Assembly (NCBI RefSeq): GCF_007998985.1
Contig: NZ_CP041659.1
Location: forward strand, 1,610,001 to 1,674,000
DNA length: 64,000 bases
Direction: 5' to 3'
DNA from: Sphingomonas xanthus
GTDB lineage: Bacteria; Pseudomonadota; Alphaproteobacteria; Sphingomonadales; Sphingomonadaceae
Both the position numbers and the translations under genes were made by a program. The notes below the pieces were generated by a model, which ran no database searches, had not been told where the DNA came from, and saw only the letters and a program-made list of their open reading frames with translations. Positions 50,404 to 59,801 of this stretch are shown piece by piece (the stretch's first letter is position 1; the number at the start of each line of letters is the position of its first letter).

Positions 50404-51552
50404 ATGACCCGGACGATATTGCAAGGCTTGCTGGCCGCGACGATGCTGATGGGGTGCCAGGCGCAAACCTCTGCCCAGTCGGGAAATGTCGGCGAGAAGC
50501 CGTTCACCGCCGTCGAGATCGCAACGTTTGACTCTCCCTGGGCGATGGAATTCCTTCCGGGCAGCGGTGTTCCGCTGACCAATCTCGCGCTGCTCAGCGA
50601 AAAAGACGGAAAGCTCTGGCTGGTTGACATTTCCGACGGCAAGCGGCTGCCGATTTCGGGCGTCCCGCCCGTCAAGGCGGCTGGGCAGGGCGGGCTTGGC
50701 GATGTCATGCCCCACCCCGACTTTGCCGCGAACCGACGAGTGTATCTCACTTTCGTCGAGCCTGGACCGGACGGGATCAGCGGCGCGGCGCTCGGCTATG
50801 GAACGCTCGACCTTGCCGACACGGCGGCGCCGACGCTTAGGGATTTCAAGATCATCTGGCGGCAGCAGCCCAAGGTTAGCGGTAATGGCCATTTTTCTCA
50901 TCGCATCGCCTTCGGTCCCGATGGCTTGCTCTACCTAAGCTCCGGCGACCGGCAGAAGATGGAGCCGGCGCAGGATCTGGGCGGCAATCTTGGCAAGATC
51001 CTGCGGCTGACCGACGAAGGCCAGCCCGCGCCCGGCAATCCCTGGGCATCGCGGGGCGGCGTCGCCGCGGAAATATGGTCGATCGGGCACCGCAACGCGC
51101 TCGGCCTCCAGTTCGCGCCCGACGGGCGGCTGTGGGAACATGAGATGGGGCCGCAGGGCGGGGACGAAGTGAACCTGATCCTGCCGGGAAAGAATTACGG
51201 CTGGCCGCGAGCATCGAACGGATCGCATTATGGCGGCGGCGAAATCCCCGACCATAAGACGGGCGACGGTTATGAAACGCCCAAGGTCTGGTGGACCCCG
51301 TCGATCTCGCCAGGGGGCCTGCTGATCTACAGCGGCGACAAATTCCCGCGGTGGAAGGGCGATGCGCTGGTCGCGGCGCTCTCTGGCGAGGCGCTGATCC
51401 GGATCGATCTTGACGGCGACAAGGCGGTCAAGGCCGAGCAGTGGAATATGGGTGCCCGAATCCGGGCGGTTGATCAGGGCCCGCAGGGCAGTGTGTACCT
51501 GTTAGAGGATGGGGGGCGGCTGCTCAGGCTGGACCCGGCAGCCGCCCGCTGA
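50404..51552 (+). CDS. PQQ-dependent sugar dehydrogenase-like lipoprotein
   Basis: A 382-residue lipoprotein of the soluble aldose/glucose sorbosone dehydrogenase family, a six-bladed propeller with PQQ. The signal is MTRTILQGLLAATMLMGCQA. Conserved blocks are SPWAMEFLPG, GQGGLGDVMPHPDF, GNGHFSHRIAFGPDGLLYLS and HEMGPQGGDEVNLILPGKNY GWP. ATG 50404 has AAGGGAG eight bases upstream, while ATG 50398 is too close to it. It would oxidise sugars in the periplasm; whether the cell makes PQQ is not shown here. Confidence 0.88.
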   Translation: MTRTILQGLLAATMLMGCQAQTSAQSGNVGEKPFTAVEIATFDSPWAMEFLPGSGVPLTNLALLSEKDGKLWLVDISDGKRLPISGVPPVKAAGQGGLGDVMPHPDFAANRRVYLTFVEPGPDGISGAALGYGTLDLADTAAPTLRDFKIIWRQQPKVSGNGHFSHRIAFGPDGLLYLSSGDRQKMEPAQDLGGNLGKILRLTDEGQPAPGNPWASRGGVAAEIWSIGHRNALGLQFAPDGRLWEHEMGPQGGDEVNLILPGKNYGWPRASNGSHYGGGEIPDHKTGDGYETPKVWWTPSISPGGLLIYSGDKFPRWKGDALVAALSGEALIRIDLDGDKAVKAEQWNMGARIRAVDQGPQGSVYLLEDGGRLLRLDPAAAR

Positions 51553-51558
51553 TCATCA

Positions 51559-52221
51559 TCAGTCCGCAGGCTGCGGGATACGGCGCAGGTAGGGCTTCAG
51601 CGTTTCCCAGCCACCCGGATATTTGGCCTTGGCATCCTCGTCGCTGACCGACGGCGGGATGATGCAATCTTCGCCCGGCTTCCAGTTGACCGGGGTTGCA
51701 ACGCCCTGCTTCTCGGTCAGCTGGACCGAATCCAGCAGGCGGAGGACCTCGTCGAAATTGCGCCCCGAGCTCATCGGGTAGAGCAGCATCGCGCGGATCT
51801 TCTTGTCCGGACCGATGATGTAGACGGTGCGCACCGTTGCATTGTTGGCGGCGGTGCGCCCCGAGGCGCTATCGCCGCTGTCTGCGGGCAGCATGTTGTA
51901 GAGCTTGGCGACGTTCAGGTCGCTGTCGCCAATCACCGGATAGTCGACCTTGTTGCCGCTTACTTCCTCGATGTCGGGAAGCCAGCGGGCATTGTCGTCG
52001 GTGGCGTCGACGCTAAGGCCGATGATCTTGGTGTTGCGCTTGGCGAACTCGTCCTTAAGGCCGGCCATATAACCCAGTTCGGTGGTGCATACGGGCGTGA
52101 AGGCCTTGGGGTGGGAAAACAGGATCGCCCACTGGTCGCCGATCCAGTCGTGGAAGCTGATTTGGCCCTTGGTGGTGTCCGCGGTGAAATCCGGCGCCAC
52201 GCTGCCGATTGAAAGTGTCAT
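51559..52221 (-). CDS. 1-Cys peroxiredoxin (Prx6 type)
   Basis: A 220-residue peroxidase reducing hydrogen peroxide or organic peroxides. The peroxidatic Cys45 is in FTPVCTTELGY; the long C-terminal part with WKPGEDCIIPP places it in the Prx6 group. The gene is preceded by a GGAGG-containing leader and stands alone, convergent with the sugar dehydrogenase. Confidence 0.93.
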   Translation of the reverse strand: MTLSIGSVAPDFTADTTKGQISFHDWIGDQWAILFSHPKAFTPVCTTELGYMAGLKDEFAKRNTKIIGLSVDATDDNARWLPDIEEVSGNKVDYPVIGDSDLNVAKLYNMLPADSGDSASGRTAANNATVRTVYIIGPDKKIRAMLLYPMSSGRNFDEVLRLLDSVQLTEKQGVATPVNWKPGEDCIIPPSVSDEDAKAKYPGGWETLKPYLRRIPQPAD

Positions 52222-52273
52222 TTGATCCTCCTGTGAGTCGTGATTTTGGTCGCGCCATACGCCTGATCAAGGG

Positions 52274-53305
52274 TCAGGCGAATGCCGGTTTGACGACCTG
52301 CGGTTGTTCGAGCCAATCGGGGGGCGCGAGCCCCTTGGCGCGCAGGAAATCGGGGTTGAACAGCCGCGACTGATAGCGGCTTGCCGGGTCGCACAACATG
52401 GTGACGATGGTCTTGCCGGGCCCCAGTTCACGGGCCAGCCGGATCGCGCCGGCGATGTTGACCCCGGACGACAGGCCGAGCGCGAGCCCTTCCTCCCGGA
52501 TCAGGCGATAGACGATATCCAGGCTCTCGGCGTCGGCGATCCGGAAACTGTGGTCGGGCTGAAAGCCTTCGAGGTTGGCGGTAACCCGGCCCTGGCCGAT
52601 CCCTTCGGTGATCGAGCTGCCTTCGGCCTTTAGCTCGCCGCTGCTGTAATAGCTGTGCATCGCAGCCCCCGGAACGTCCGCCAAGGCGATGGCGATGCCG
52701 GCCCGCCGCGCGCGCAGGGCCTCGGCGACCCCCGCCAATGTTCCACCGGTACCGATCGCGCTGACGAAGCCGTCGATCCCTCCCTCGGTCTGCTGCCAGA
52801 TTTCGGGGCCGGTGGTGCGGACGTGGATGTCGCGATTGGCGACATTGTCGAACTGGTTGGCCCAGATCGCGCCCTCGGGATGTTCGCGTGCCAGCCGCTG
52901 GGCGGTGCGGCCCGCGACCCTCACATAATTATTGTCGTTCCGGTAAGGGACCGCCGGCACCTCGATCAGGGTGGCGCCGAGAGAGCGCAGCGCGTCCTTC
53001 TTCTCCTGGCTTTGCGTCTCCGGGATGACGATCACCGTTTTCATGCCCAGCGCATTGCCGACGATGGTGAGGCCGATCCCGGTATTGCCGGCGGTGCCGT
53101 CGACGATCAGTCCGCCGGGTCGAAGCTCGCCCCGTTCGATGGCCGCGGTGATGATGCCCAGCGCGGCACGGTCCTTGACCGACGCCCCGGGATTCATGAA
53201 TTCGGCCTTGCCGAGGATGGTGCAGCCCGTCTCCTCGGAAGCGCGGCGGAGCTTGATCAGCGGGGTATTACCGATCGCGGCGAGCACGGAGTCATTGAGG
53301 GCCAT
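52274..53305 (-). CDS. PLP-dependent cysteine synthase family protein
   Basis: A 343-residue fold-type II PLP enzyme of the CysK/CBS group. The PLP lysine is Lys44 in NPGASVKDRAALG; TAGNTGIGL is the substrate loop and GTGGTLAG the phosphate cup. It makes cysteine from O-acetylserine and sulfide or a related beta-replacement product. The sequence resembles the longer CysK2-like cysteine synthases more than E. coli CysK. The substrate is not certain. Confidence 0.87.
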   Translation of the reverse strand: MALNDSVLAAIGNTPLIKLRRASEETGCTILGKAEFMNPGASVKDRAALGIITAAIERGELRPGGLIVDGTAGNTGIGLTIVGNALGMKTVIVIPETQSQEKKDALRSLGATLIEVPAVPYRNDNNYVRVAGRTAQRLAREHPEGAIWANQFDNVANRDIHVRTTGPEIWQQTEGGIDGFVSAIGTGGTLAGVAEALRARRAGIAIALADVPGAAMHSYYSSGELKAEGSSITEGIGQGRVTANLEGFQPDHSFRIADAESLDIVYRLIREEGLALGLSSGVNIAGAIRLARELGPGKTIVTMLCDPASRYQSRLFNPDFLRAKGLAPPDWLEQPQVVKPAFA

Positions 53306-53314
53306 GCCCAGGAT

Positions 53315-54034
53315 TTAGGGAGCGTCTCCCGGTTCGCCAAGGCGTCGATAGCGGAATTGGTGCGGCATGCGGCCCTGGCGGCGGGCCTTCGCGGCGTATC
53401 GGGTTTCGAGCCAACCGGAGGGATAGCGCTCCCATTCGCCCGGTTCGCTGACCAGCCATTCGAATTGATGGGCGTGGCGCTGCATGACCATCAGAGCCCA
53501 GTTCAGATAGGTCGGGTCGTCGGTCGCAACGCGAAGCTCCCCGCCCTGCCTGAGCTTGGCCGCGATTAAATCGAGCGGACCGTCGTTCATCATTCGCCGC
53601 TTGGCGTGGCGTGCCTTGGGCCAGGGGTCGGGATGGAGTAAATAGACCATCGTCAGCGCGCCGTCGGCAACCCGTCGCAGCACCTCCAGTGCATCGCCCA
53701 TATGAATGCGAACATTGGCCAGCTGCTGGTCGCGGACGTGGGCCAGCGCCTGGGCGACGCCATTGAGGAACGGTTCGCAGCCGATGAAGCCATGATCGGG
53801 CAACAGGTCGGCGCGATAGGCCAGATGCTCGCCCCCGCCGAAACCGATTTCGAGATGCAGCGGACAGGACTGGCCGAAAAGCCGCTCGGCGCTGATCTCC
53901 CCACTTTCCGGAATGGCGATTGCTGGTAGCAGCGTTTCGACTAGCTCCGCCTGGCTTGCTCGCAACTTATGTCCGCTCGACCGGCCATAGAGCCGGTTGA
54001 GGGTCGTCGGGTCGCCTGCCTTGAAAGCCGTCAT
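53315..54034 (-). CDS. trmB: tRNA (guanine(46)-N7)-methyltransferase
   Basis: A 239-residue SAM-dependent enzyme placing m7G46 in tRNA. The SAM motif LEIGFGGGEHL and the signature HPDPWPKARHAKRRM are conserved. It lies 10 bases before the cysteine synthase gene on the same strand. In many relatives trmB follows metK; here metK is nearby but upstream across one plus-strand gene. Confidence 0.94.
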   Translation of the reverse strand: MTAFKAGDPTTLNRLYGRSSGHKLRASQAELVETLLPAIAIPESGEISAERLFGQSCPLHLEIGFGGGEHLAYRADLLPDHGFIGCEPFLNGVAQALAHVRDQQLANVRIHMGDALEVLRRVADGALTMVYLLHPDPWPKARHAKRRMMNDGPLDLIAAKLRQGGELRVATDDPTYLNWALMVMQRHAHQFEWLVSEPGEWERYPSGWLETRYAAKARRQGRMPHQFRYRRLGEPGDAP

Positions 54035-54114
54035 GGCCGCGCCCGCTAGCGACGATAGCGCGGCAGCGCAATTAAGCTTATGGTTACGCGGTCGTTACGA
54101 CAGGGGAGGGGCTT

Positions 54115-54522
54115 ATGGAATTCGGGGATCTCAATTGGGCAGCGGTCTTGGTTGCCGCGGTCGCGATCTACGCCATCGGGTTCATTATCTACGGCCTGCT
54201 GATGAAGCCGGACAAATGGATGCGGCTCGCCCGCATAACCGAGGAAGACATGACCCGGGTCGGCAAAAGCCGGATGATCTATGGCCCGTTGATGCCGCTC
54301 GTCACGGCGATTTTCATGGCGCTGCTGTTCCATTGGGCCGGGGTGTCGAGTTGGCAGATGGGCCTTCACTGGGGCGCGGCGATCGCCGTTGCCTCGGCCC
54401 TCCCGGCGCTATGGTATGGCTGGGTCTACGGGGTCGGCCCTGCGGGCAAGGAGATGCTCGACAGCGTCCACCTCCTGCTTGGCCACGTGGCCGCCGGCGC
54501 GATCCTCGGCGGCTGGCAGTAA
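54115..54522 (+). CDS. DUF1761 membrane protein
   Basis: A 135-residue protein with four helices matching the DUF1761 family (LNWAAVLVAAVAIYAIGFII and YGPLMPLVTAIFMALLFHW). An internal charged loop follows the first helix (MKPDKWMRLARITEEDM). Function is unknown. It is a single gene divergent from trmB and convergent with metK, with a palindromic GC-rich junction at 54522-54540. Confidence 0.82.
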   Translation: MEFGDLNWAAVLVAAVAIYAIGFIIYGLLMKPDKWMRLARITEEDMTRVGKSRMIYGPLMPLVTAIFMALLFHWAGVSSWQMGLHWGAAIAVASALPALWYGWVYGVGPAGKEMLDSVHLLLGHVAAGAILGGWQ

Positions 54523-54538
54523 GGCCGCGCGGCGCGGC

Positions 54539-55750
54539 CTAGGCCAGCGCCGCTTCCAGGTCTTCGACCAGGTCGGTTTTTTCCCAGGGGAACAGTTCGC
54601 CTTCGGCCTTGCGGCCGAAATGGCCGTAGGCTGCGGTCGGCGAATAGATCGGCCGGTTGAGCCGCAGGTGGGTGCGGATCCCTCGCGGGGTCAGGCCGCC
54701 AAGCTTGGTGATCTTGCCAATCGCGGCCTCGATCGCGTCATCGCCGACGATGCCTGTCCCGTGGGTGTCGACATAAAGCGAAAGCGGCTGCGGCACGCCG
54801 ATCGCATAGGCCAGCTGGATCGTGCAGCGCTTGGCGAGGCCCGCGGCGACGATGTTTTTGGCGAGGTAGCGGGCAGCATAGGCGGCCGAGCGGTCTACCT
54901 TGGTAGGGTCCTTGCCGCTGAACGCGCCGCCGCCATGGGGCGCTGCGCCGCCATAGGTGTCGACGATGATCTTGCGGCCGGTAATCCCCGCATCGCCGTC
55001 CGGGCCGCCGATTTCAAAGCTGCCGGTAGGGTTGATATGGAACACCGTGGCATCGGTAATGAGGCCCGCGGGGAGCACGTCGCGGACCACGGCCTTCACA
55101 TAGGCGTGGAGTTCGGACTCCTTGTCGCCCGAGTCATAGCCCTTGGCATGTTGGGTGGAGACGACGATCGCGGTCGCCTCGACCGGCTTGCCGGCCTCGA
55201 AGCGCAGCGTGACCTGGCTCTTGGCGTCGGGCTCCAGGAACGGCGCCGTGCCCGAATGGCGGTCTTGCGCCATGCGCTGCAGGATCTTGTGGCTGTAATC
55301 GAGCGTCGCTGGCATCAGGTCGGGCGTCTCGTCGCAGGCAAAGCCAAACATGATGCCTTGGTCGCCCGCACCTTCATCCTTGTTGCCGGTTGCATCGACG
55401 CCCTGGGCGATATGCGCCGATTGCGGATGGAGGTGGTTGGCGAATTCGAGCCTGTCCCAATGAAAGCCCGATTGTTCGTAGCCAATCCGCTTGACCGTCT
55501 CGCGCACCGTGCGCTCGATCTCCTCGCGGACGCCCTCCGCCCAGTTGCCATTTTCGTCCATGATCCCGCGCCCGCGGATTTCACCGGCCAGCACCACCCG
55601 GTTCGTGGTGGTCATCGTCTCGCACGCCACGCGAGCTTCCGGGTCCTTGGTCAGGAACAGGTCGACGATCGCGTCACTGATCTGGTCGGCGACCTTGTCG
55701 GGATGGCCTTCGGAAACGGATTCGGAGGTGAAGAGATAGGATGTGCGCAT
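54539..55750 (-). CDS. metK: S-adenosylmethionine synthetase
   Basis: A 403-residue enzyme making SAM from methionine and [23 protein letters not shown] at the N-terminus, [16 protein letters not shown] and [19 protein letters not shown] are the diagnostic blocks. ATG 55750 is chosen; an upstream in-frame extension reads through the leader. An inverted repeat ATATAA-N8-TTATAT lies about 45 bases upstream and may be its operator. Confidence 0.96.
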   Translation of the reverse strand: MRTSYLFTSESVSEGHPDKVADQISDAIVDLFLTKDPEARVACETMTTTNRVVLAGEIRGRGIMDENGNWAEGVREEIERTVRETVKRIGYEQSGFHWDRLEFANHLHPQSAHIAQGVDATGNKDEGAGDQGIMFGFACDETPDLMPATLDYSHKILQRMAQDRHSGTAPFLEPDAKSQVTLRFEAGKPVEATAIVVSTQHAKGYDSGDKESELHAYVKAVVRDVLPAGLITDATVFHINPTGSFEIGGPDGDAGITGRKIIVDTYGGAAPHGGGAFSGKDPTKVDRSAAYAARYLAKNIVAAGLAKRCTIQLAYAIGVPQPLSLYVDTHGTGIVGDDAIEAAIGKITKLGGLTPRGIRTHLRLNRPIYSPTAAYGHFGRKAEGELFPWEKTDLVEDLEAALA

Positions 55751-55791
55751 GGGAAGCCGGGAGTCCTTGGCTGGTATCTGCGAAAAATGAG

Positions 55792-55811
55792 ATATAAAGG
55801 ATTCGTTATAT
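55792..55811 (-). promoter_or_regulatory. Inverted repeat upstream of metK
   Basis: ATATAA (55792-55797) and TTATAT (55806-55811) are perfect inverted copies around eight bases in an otherwise GC-rich leader. They overlap the last codon of lnt. The place suits an operator for a methionine/SAM regulator (ArsR-type SahR/SamR proteins do this elsewhere); no such gene is in the window. Confidence 0.45.
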
Positions 55812-57395
55812 GAGCCTGTAGCGCCGCCGCCGTCCCAGCGCAATCGCAGCGATCAGCATGAGGAAGCCAAGCGCAAGCGGGACTAGGTTGCCCGCCCGGG
55901 CGAACAGTGTGGGACCGAGCGGCGCGGGCAGCGCGGCGTCGATAAATCCGGCCTGCTGCCAGGGGATGGCGTTGCGGAGCCGGCCATGGCCATCAACGAG
56001 CGCACTGATCCCGGTCGGGGTCGAGCGGATCACCGGCAGCCCTTCCTCGGCAGCGCGCAATCGCGCCTGGGCGAGATGCTGCGGTGGGCCCCAGCGGCCA
56101 AACCAGGCATCGTTCGATGGATTGAAGATAAAGTCGGGGCGGTCGGCCCGGTCCACGACCTCGCCGGAAAAGATGATCTCGTAGCAAAGCTGGAAACCGA
56201 CCTTGCCCCAGTCCCCTGGCAGCTGCATCGACTGCGCGCCCGGTCCGGGATTGAAATCGAGGTCGCCGGGCGCGAGCCGTGACAGGCCGATCGCGGACAA
56301 AATCGGCCGCATCGGCAGATATTCGCCGTACGGAACAAGGTGGGCCTTGTCGTAGCGGCCGACGAGCTCGCCCAGCGGCTTCATCACGAACACGCTGTTG
56401 GTGGCGCCGTCGACATGACGCCGGTTGGTCGAGGAAAGCCCAATTCCTCCAGTCACGAGCAAGTCTGCGGCGCCCAACGTCCGGGTCGCGCGAAGCCGTT
56501 CCTCGAAGACGATCCGTTCCGCTCCGCGCCGCTCATCGGAAAGAGGCTCGGTGACCGCCGCCTCGGGCCAGAAGACCAGGCGCGGTTCCGGAGCGCCCTT
56601 CATCGTCAGCCTTTCGAGCCGGCGATAGGCTTCATCCTCGAACCCCTCCCGCCATTTATCCTGCTGGCCGATATTGGGCTGGACGATGCGGATCGACCGG
56701 ATCGGAACCCCGGCGCCCGAAACTTCGCTGCCGCCGGGGGACGGCGCATCGGATGGCGGTAATGAGGCGGGCGCGACTGGCGCAGGAGCTGGCAGCGCCC
56801 ATACCACCACGGCTGCGGCAGCGGTGATCGCCGGAACGTGCCATTGTTTTCGCGCGAGCAGCCAGAGCGAGGCGCCGATCATCGCCGTAAGACCGCTTAG
56901 CCCATAGGTCCCGATCCAGCGGCTGGCGCCAAGCAGCGGTGTGTCGACCAGTGCGACCCCGATGGGATTCCAGGCAAAGCCGGTAAACATGGTCGCGCGG
57001 AGCCATTCGGTGATAGCCCAGCCGCCGGCCAGCGCAAGCACCAGCGCGGTCCGGTTCGTCCTGCCGAACCGCCACGCCAGGCCTGCGGCCATCGCCGGGT
57101 AAATGGCGAGATAGAGCGACAGCAAAAGCACCGCGATCCAGCCCAGCCAAGCGGGCATCGCCGCCTGAAAGGTGAAGGCAGTTGCGATCCAATTGAGGCC
57201 GATGAGGAACTGGCCGACCCCGAACGCCCAGCCGACGAGCAGCGCCCGCCAAAGTGAGGCGGAACGGGCGATCGACTCGCACAACAGCGCAACCGCCAGC
57301 AGCATCAGCGGCCACCACCCGACCGGCTCGAACGCCAGCGCGGAAACGAGGCCCGCGCCGAGCGCGGCGAGGGAATGCGGGATACGCGACATCAT
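55806..57395 (-). CDS. lnt: Apolipoprotein N-acyltransferase
   Basis: A 529-residue inner-membrane enzyme adding the third acyl chain to lipoproteins. Six N-terminal helices are followed by a periplasmic nitrilase domain with the triad in [24 protein letters not shown] and [13 protein letters not shown] 57395 overlaps the corC stop by ATGA and is preferred to a longer frame. The lipoproteins of this window are possible substrates. Confidence 0.93.
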   Translation of the reverse strand: MMSRIPHSLAALGAGLVSALAFEPVGWWPLMLLAVALLCESIARSASLWRALLVGWAFGVGQFLIGLNWIATAFTFQAAMPAWLGWIAVLLLSLYLAIYPAMAAGLAWRFGRTNRTALVLALAGGWAITEWLRATMFTGFAWNPIGVALVDTPLLGASRWIGTYGLSGLTAMIGASLWLLARKQWHVPAITAAAAVVVWALPAPAPVAPASLPPSDAPSPGGSEVSGAGVPIRSIRIVQPNIGQQDKWREGFEDEAYRRLERLTMKGAPEPRLVFWPEAAVTEPLSDERRGAERIVFEERLRATRTLGAADLLVTGGIGLSSTNRRHVDGATNSVFVMKPLGELVGRYDKAHLVPYGEYLPMRPILSAIGLSRLAPGDLDFNPGPGAQSMQLPGDWGKVGFQLCYEIIFSGEVVDRADRPDFIFNPSNDAWFGRWGPPQHLAQARLRAAEEGLPVIRSTPTGISALVDGHGRLRNAIPWQQAGFIDAALPAPLGPTLFARAGNLVPLALGFLMLIAAIALGRRRRYRLI

Positions 57396-58285
57396 CTTGC
57401 GGGAATCGTCATCCCCAGCTTGGGTTCCGGCGGATGCAACCGCACGCGAACGATTCGCCGCGGGTCGCTGTCGATTGCCTCCAGCCGCCAACCTGAGGGA
57501 TGGAGGACGCTTTCGCCCTTGGCCGGAATATGGCCTGTAAGCAGGAACATCAGCCCGCCGAGCGTGTCGACTTCGTCTTCGTCGGTCGCCAGCCGGCCAT
57601 CGACTGACCGCGCAAGCTCGGTCAGTTCGATCCGCGCGTCGGCTTCCCAGATCCCGTCTTCAAGCGGCTGCAGCAGCCCAGCGGCTTGCTCGTCATGCTC
57701 GTCCTCGATCTCGCCGACGATCTCCTCGACGACGTCCTCAATGCTGACCAGGCCCTCGGTGCCACCGAACTCGTCGACAACGATGGCCAGATGGACCCGC
57801 TCGGTCCGCATGCGCGCCAGCAGGTCGAGCACACCCATCGATTCAGGGACGAACAAGGGCGTGCGCAACAGGCCGTCGATCGTCCGCGGCCGGCTGGGAT
57901 CCTCCTGAGCCTTGAACACGTCCTTGATGTGGATCATGCCGAGAATCTCGTCGAGATCGTCGCCCCTCACCGGCAGACGGCTATGCTCGGCATCCGCGAA
58001 CGCGGCGATCAGCTGTTCGAAGCTGTGCGTCGAGGGGACCGAGACGATGTCGCCGCGAGTGACCGCAATTTCGCCTACCGTTCGGTCGCCGAAATGCAGC
58101 AGGTTGCGAAGCATCTGCCGCTCCGTAGGGGACAGGTCACCGCGCTTCTGCGGCTCGCTGTCGGCCTCGTCGATGGCTTCCTCGATCTGGTCACGAAGCG
58201 TCGCTTCCTGGTCGTCGCCGAACAGGAGCGCGCGCATTCCGCGCCACAATCGGGAGCCGCCCTCCTCCTCGTTACGGGTCGCCAT
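57392..58285 (-). CDS. CorC/HlyC family CBS-domain protein
   Basis: A 297-residue cytoplasmic protein with two CBS domains (residues 75-200; HSRLPVRGDDLDEILGMIHI and GVLDLLARMRTERVHLAIVV) and a C-terminal CorC_HlyC domain (DTLGGLMFLLTGHIPAKGES). Such proteins are linked to magnesium/cobalt efflux. There is no membrane part, as in E. coli YbeX. The ybeZ-ybeY-ybeX-lnt order of E. coli is kept here. Confidence 0.9.
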   Translation of the reverse strand: MATRNEEEGGSRLWRGMRALLFGDDQEATLRDQIEEAIDEADSEPQKRGDLSPTERQMLRNLLHFGDRTVGEIAVTRGDIVSVPSTHSFEQLIAAFADAEHSRLPVRGDDLDEILGMIHIKDVFKAQEDPSRPRTIDGLLRTPLFVPESMGVLDLLARMRTERVHLAIVVDEFGGTEGLVSIEDVVEEIVGEIEDEHDEQAAGLLQPLEDGIWEADARIELTELARSVDGRLATDEDEVDTLGGLMFLLTGHIPAKGESVLHPSGWRLEAIDSDPRRIVRVRLHPPEPKLGMTIPAR

Positions 58286-58791
58286 TAGCGGCCCCCCGCA
58301 TAGGGGTTGGCGATGCCCAGCCGTTCAAGCGCCCTCACTTCGCGCGCTTCCATGTCGGCCGCACTCACGTCATCCATATGGTCATAACCTAGCAGATGGA
58401 GCGTGCCATGCACCATTAGGTGCGCGGCATGCTGTTCAAGCGGGATTGATTTTTCCGCGGCCTCGGCCGCGCAGACGCCGCGCGCCAGCACAATATCCCC
58501 GAGCAAAAGTTCGGGACCTTCGGCGGCAGTTTCGGCAAGCTCGTCTTCGTCGGCCATCGGAAAGGACAGGACGTTCGTCGGCTTGTCCTTCCCGCGCCAT
58601 TCCGCATTGAGGGCATGCACTTCGGCATCGCCGGTCAGTCGGATCGACAATTCGCAGTCGCGCGCGCCGGCGCCCAGTTGCGGGAAGGCGCTTTCGGCGA
58701 TTGCGGCAGTGGCGGCGGACCGGGCCAAGTCGGCCCAGTCGGTGCTACTGTCCCACTCCGAGTCGGCGTCGATCGCAATGTCCAGCGTCAT
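58285..58791 (-). CDS. ybeY: rRNA maturation RNase YbeY
   Basis: A 168-residue single-strand endoribonuclease involved in 16S rRNA 3' processing. The zinc motif HGTLHLLGYDH is present, and TNVLSFPM is conserved. It overlaps phoH upstream by ATGA and touches the corC start downstream. Confidence 0.95.
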   Translation of the reverse strand: MTLDIAIDADSEWDSSTDWADLARSAATAAIAESAFPQLGAGARDCELSIRLTGDAEVHALNAEWRGKDKPTNVLSFPMADEDELAETAAEGPELLLGDIVLARGVCAAEAAEKSIPLEQHAAHLMVHGTLHLLGYDHMDDVSAADMEAREVRALERLGIANPYAGGR

Positions 58792-59801
58792 TGGGCAGCA
58801 ACCCGGCTGTCCGGACCTTCATAGGCTTCGACGATCCGCCCGACGAGCGGATGGCGCACCACGTCTGCGGCGCCAAAGCGGATCATCGACAATTTCGGTA
58901 TGCCTTCGAGCTTGGCCACGGCATCAGCCAGCCCCGAGGTTACCCCCTGGGGCAAATCGGTCTGGTTGGGGTCGCCGCAGATTACCATCCGGGCCCGCAT
59001 GCCGAACCGGGTCAGGAACATTTTCATCTGCTGCGGGGTGGTGTTCTGCGCCTCGTCGAGGATGATGAAGGCGTCGTTCAGCGTACGGCCGCGCATGAAG
59101 GCGATCGGCGCGATCTCGATCTCGCCGCTGGCGATCCGCCGTTCGACCTGTTCCGTCGGAAGCATATCGTAAAGCGCGTCGTAGAGCGGGCGGAGGTAGG
59201 GGTCGACCTTCTCCTTCATGTCGCCGGGCAGGAAGCCCAGCCGCTCGCCGGCCTCGACCGCCGGACGTGACAGGATCAGGCGGTCGACCTGGCCGGTAAT
59301 CAGCATCTGCACCGCCTGCGCGACGGCTAGATAGGTCTTGCCCGTGCCCGCCGGTCCAAGCGCGAAGATCATGTCGTCGCGGGCCAGCGCCTCCATATAA
59401 CGGGTCTGGACGACCGATCGCGGCACGATGGTTTTCTTGCGGGTCCGGATCATGACCCGCGGCGCATTGGCCACTTCTTCGGATACGATCCCGTCGAACA
59501 GCGGCTGGTTGGCCATACCGATGACCGCCTCGACCGCGGCGGCATCGACGTCCTGACCCTGGTCGAGCCGGTCGTAAAGGCCGAGCAGCACCTCACGGGC
59601 GCGAGCCGCCGCTTCGGGCTCGCCTTCGATCATCACCCGGTTTCCGCGTGCCGCGACATGGACGCCGAGCCGGTCCTCGATCATCACGAGGTGGCGGTCG
59701 TAATCGCCGAACAGCGGGCCGAGCAGGTAGGGTTGTTCAAACTCGAGCTCGAGCCGCGCCCGGTCTTCAAGGTTGGCGGCAGTCATTTCGCGCTTGGCCA
59801 T
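58788..59801 (-). CDS. PhoH-like ATPase (YbeZ)
   Basis: A 337-residue P-loop NTPase: Walker A GPAGTGKTYL near residue 149, Walker B FIILDEAQNT and the PhoH block SRPAVEAGERLGFLPGDM. The N-terminal 100 residues are a KH-like RNA-binding part. It works with YbeY in RNA metabolism. The start shares a base with the miaB stop. Confidence 0.92.
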   Translation of the reverse strand: MAKREMTAANLEDRARLELEFEQPYLLGPLFGDYDRHLVMIEDRLGVHVAARGNRVMIEGEPEAAARAREVLLGLYDRLDQGQDVDAAAVEAVIGMANQPLFDGIVSEEVANAPRVMIRTRKKTIVPRSVVQTRYMEALARDDMIFALGPAGTGKTYLAVAQAVQMLITGQVDRLILSRPAVEAGERLGFLPGDMKEKVDPYLRPLYDALYDMLPTEQVERRIASGEIEIAPIAFMRGRTLNDAFIILDEAQNTTPQQMKMFLTRFGMRARMVICGDPNQTDLPQGVTSGLADAVAKLEGIPKLSMIRFGAADVVRHPLVGRIVEAYEGPDSRVAAQ

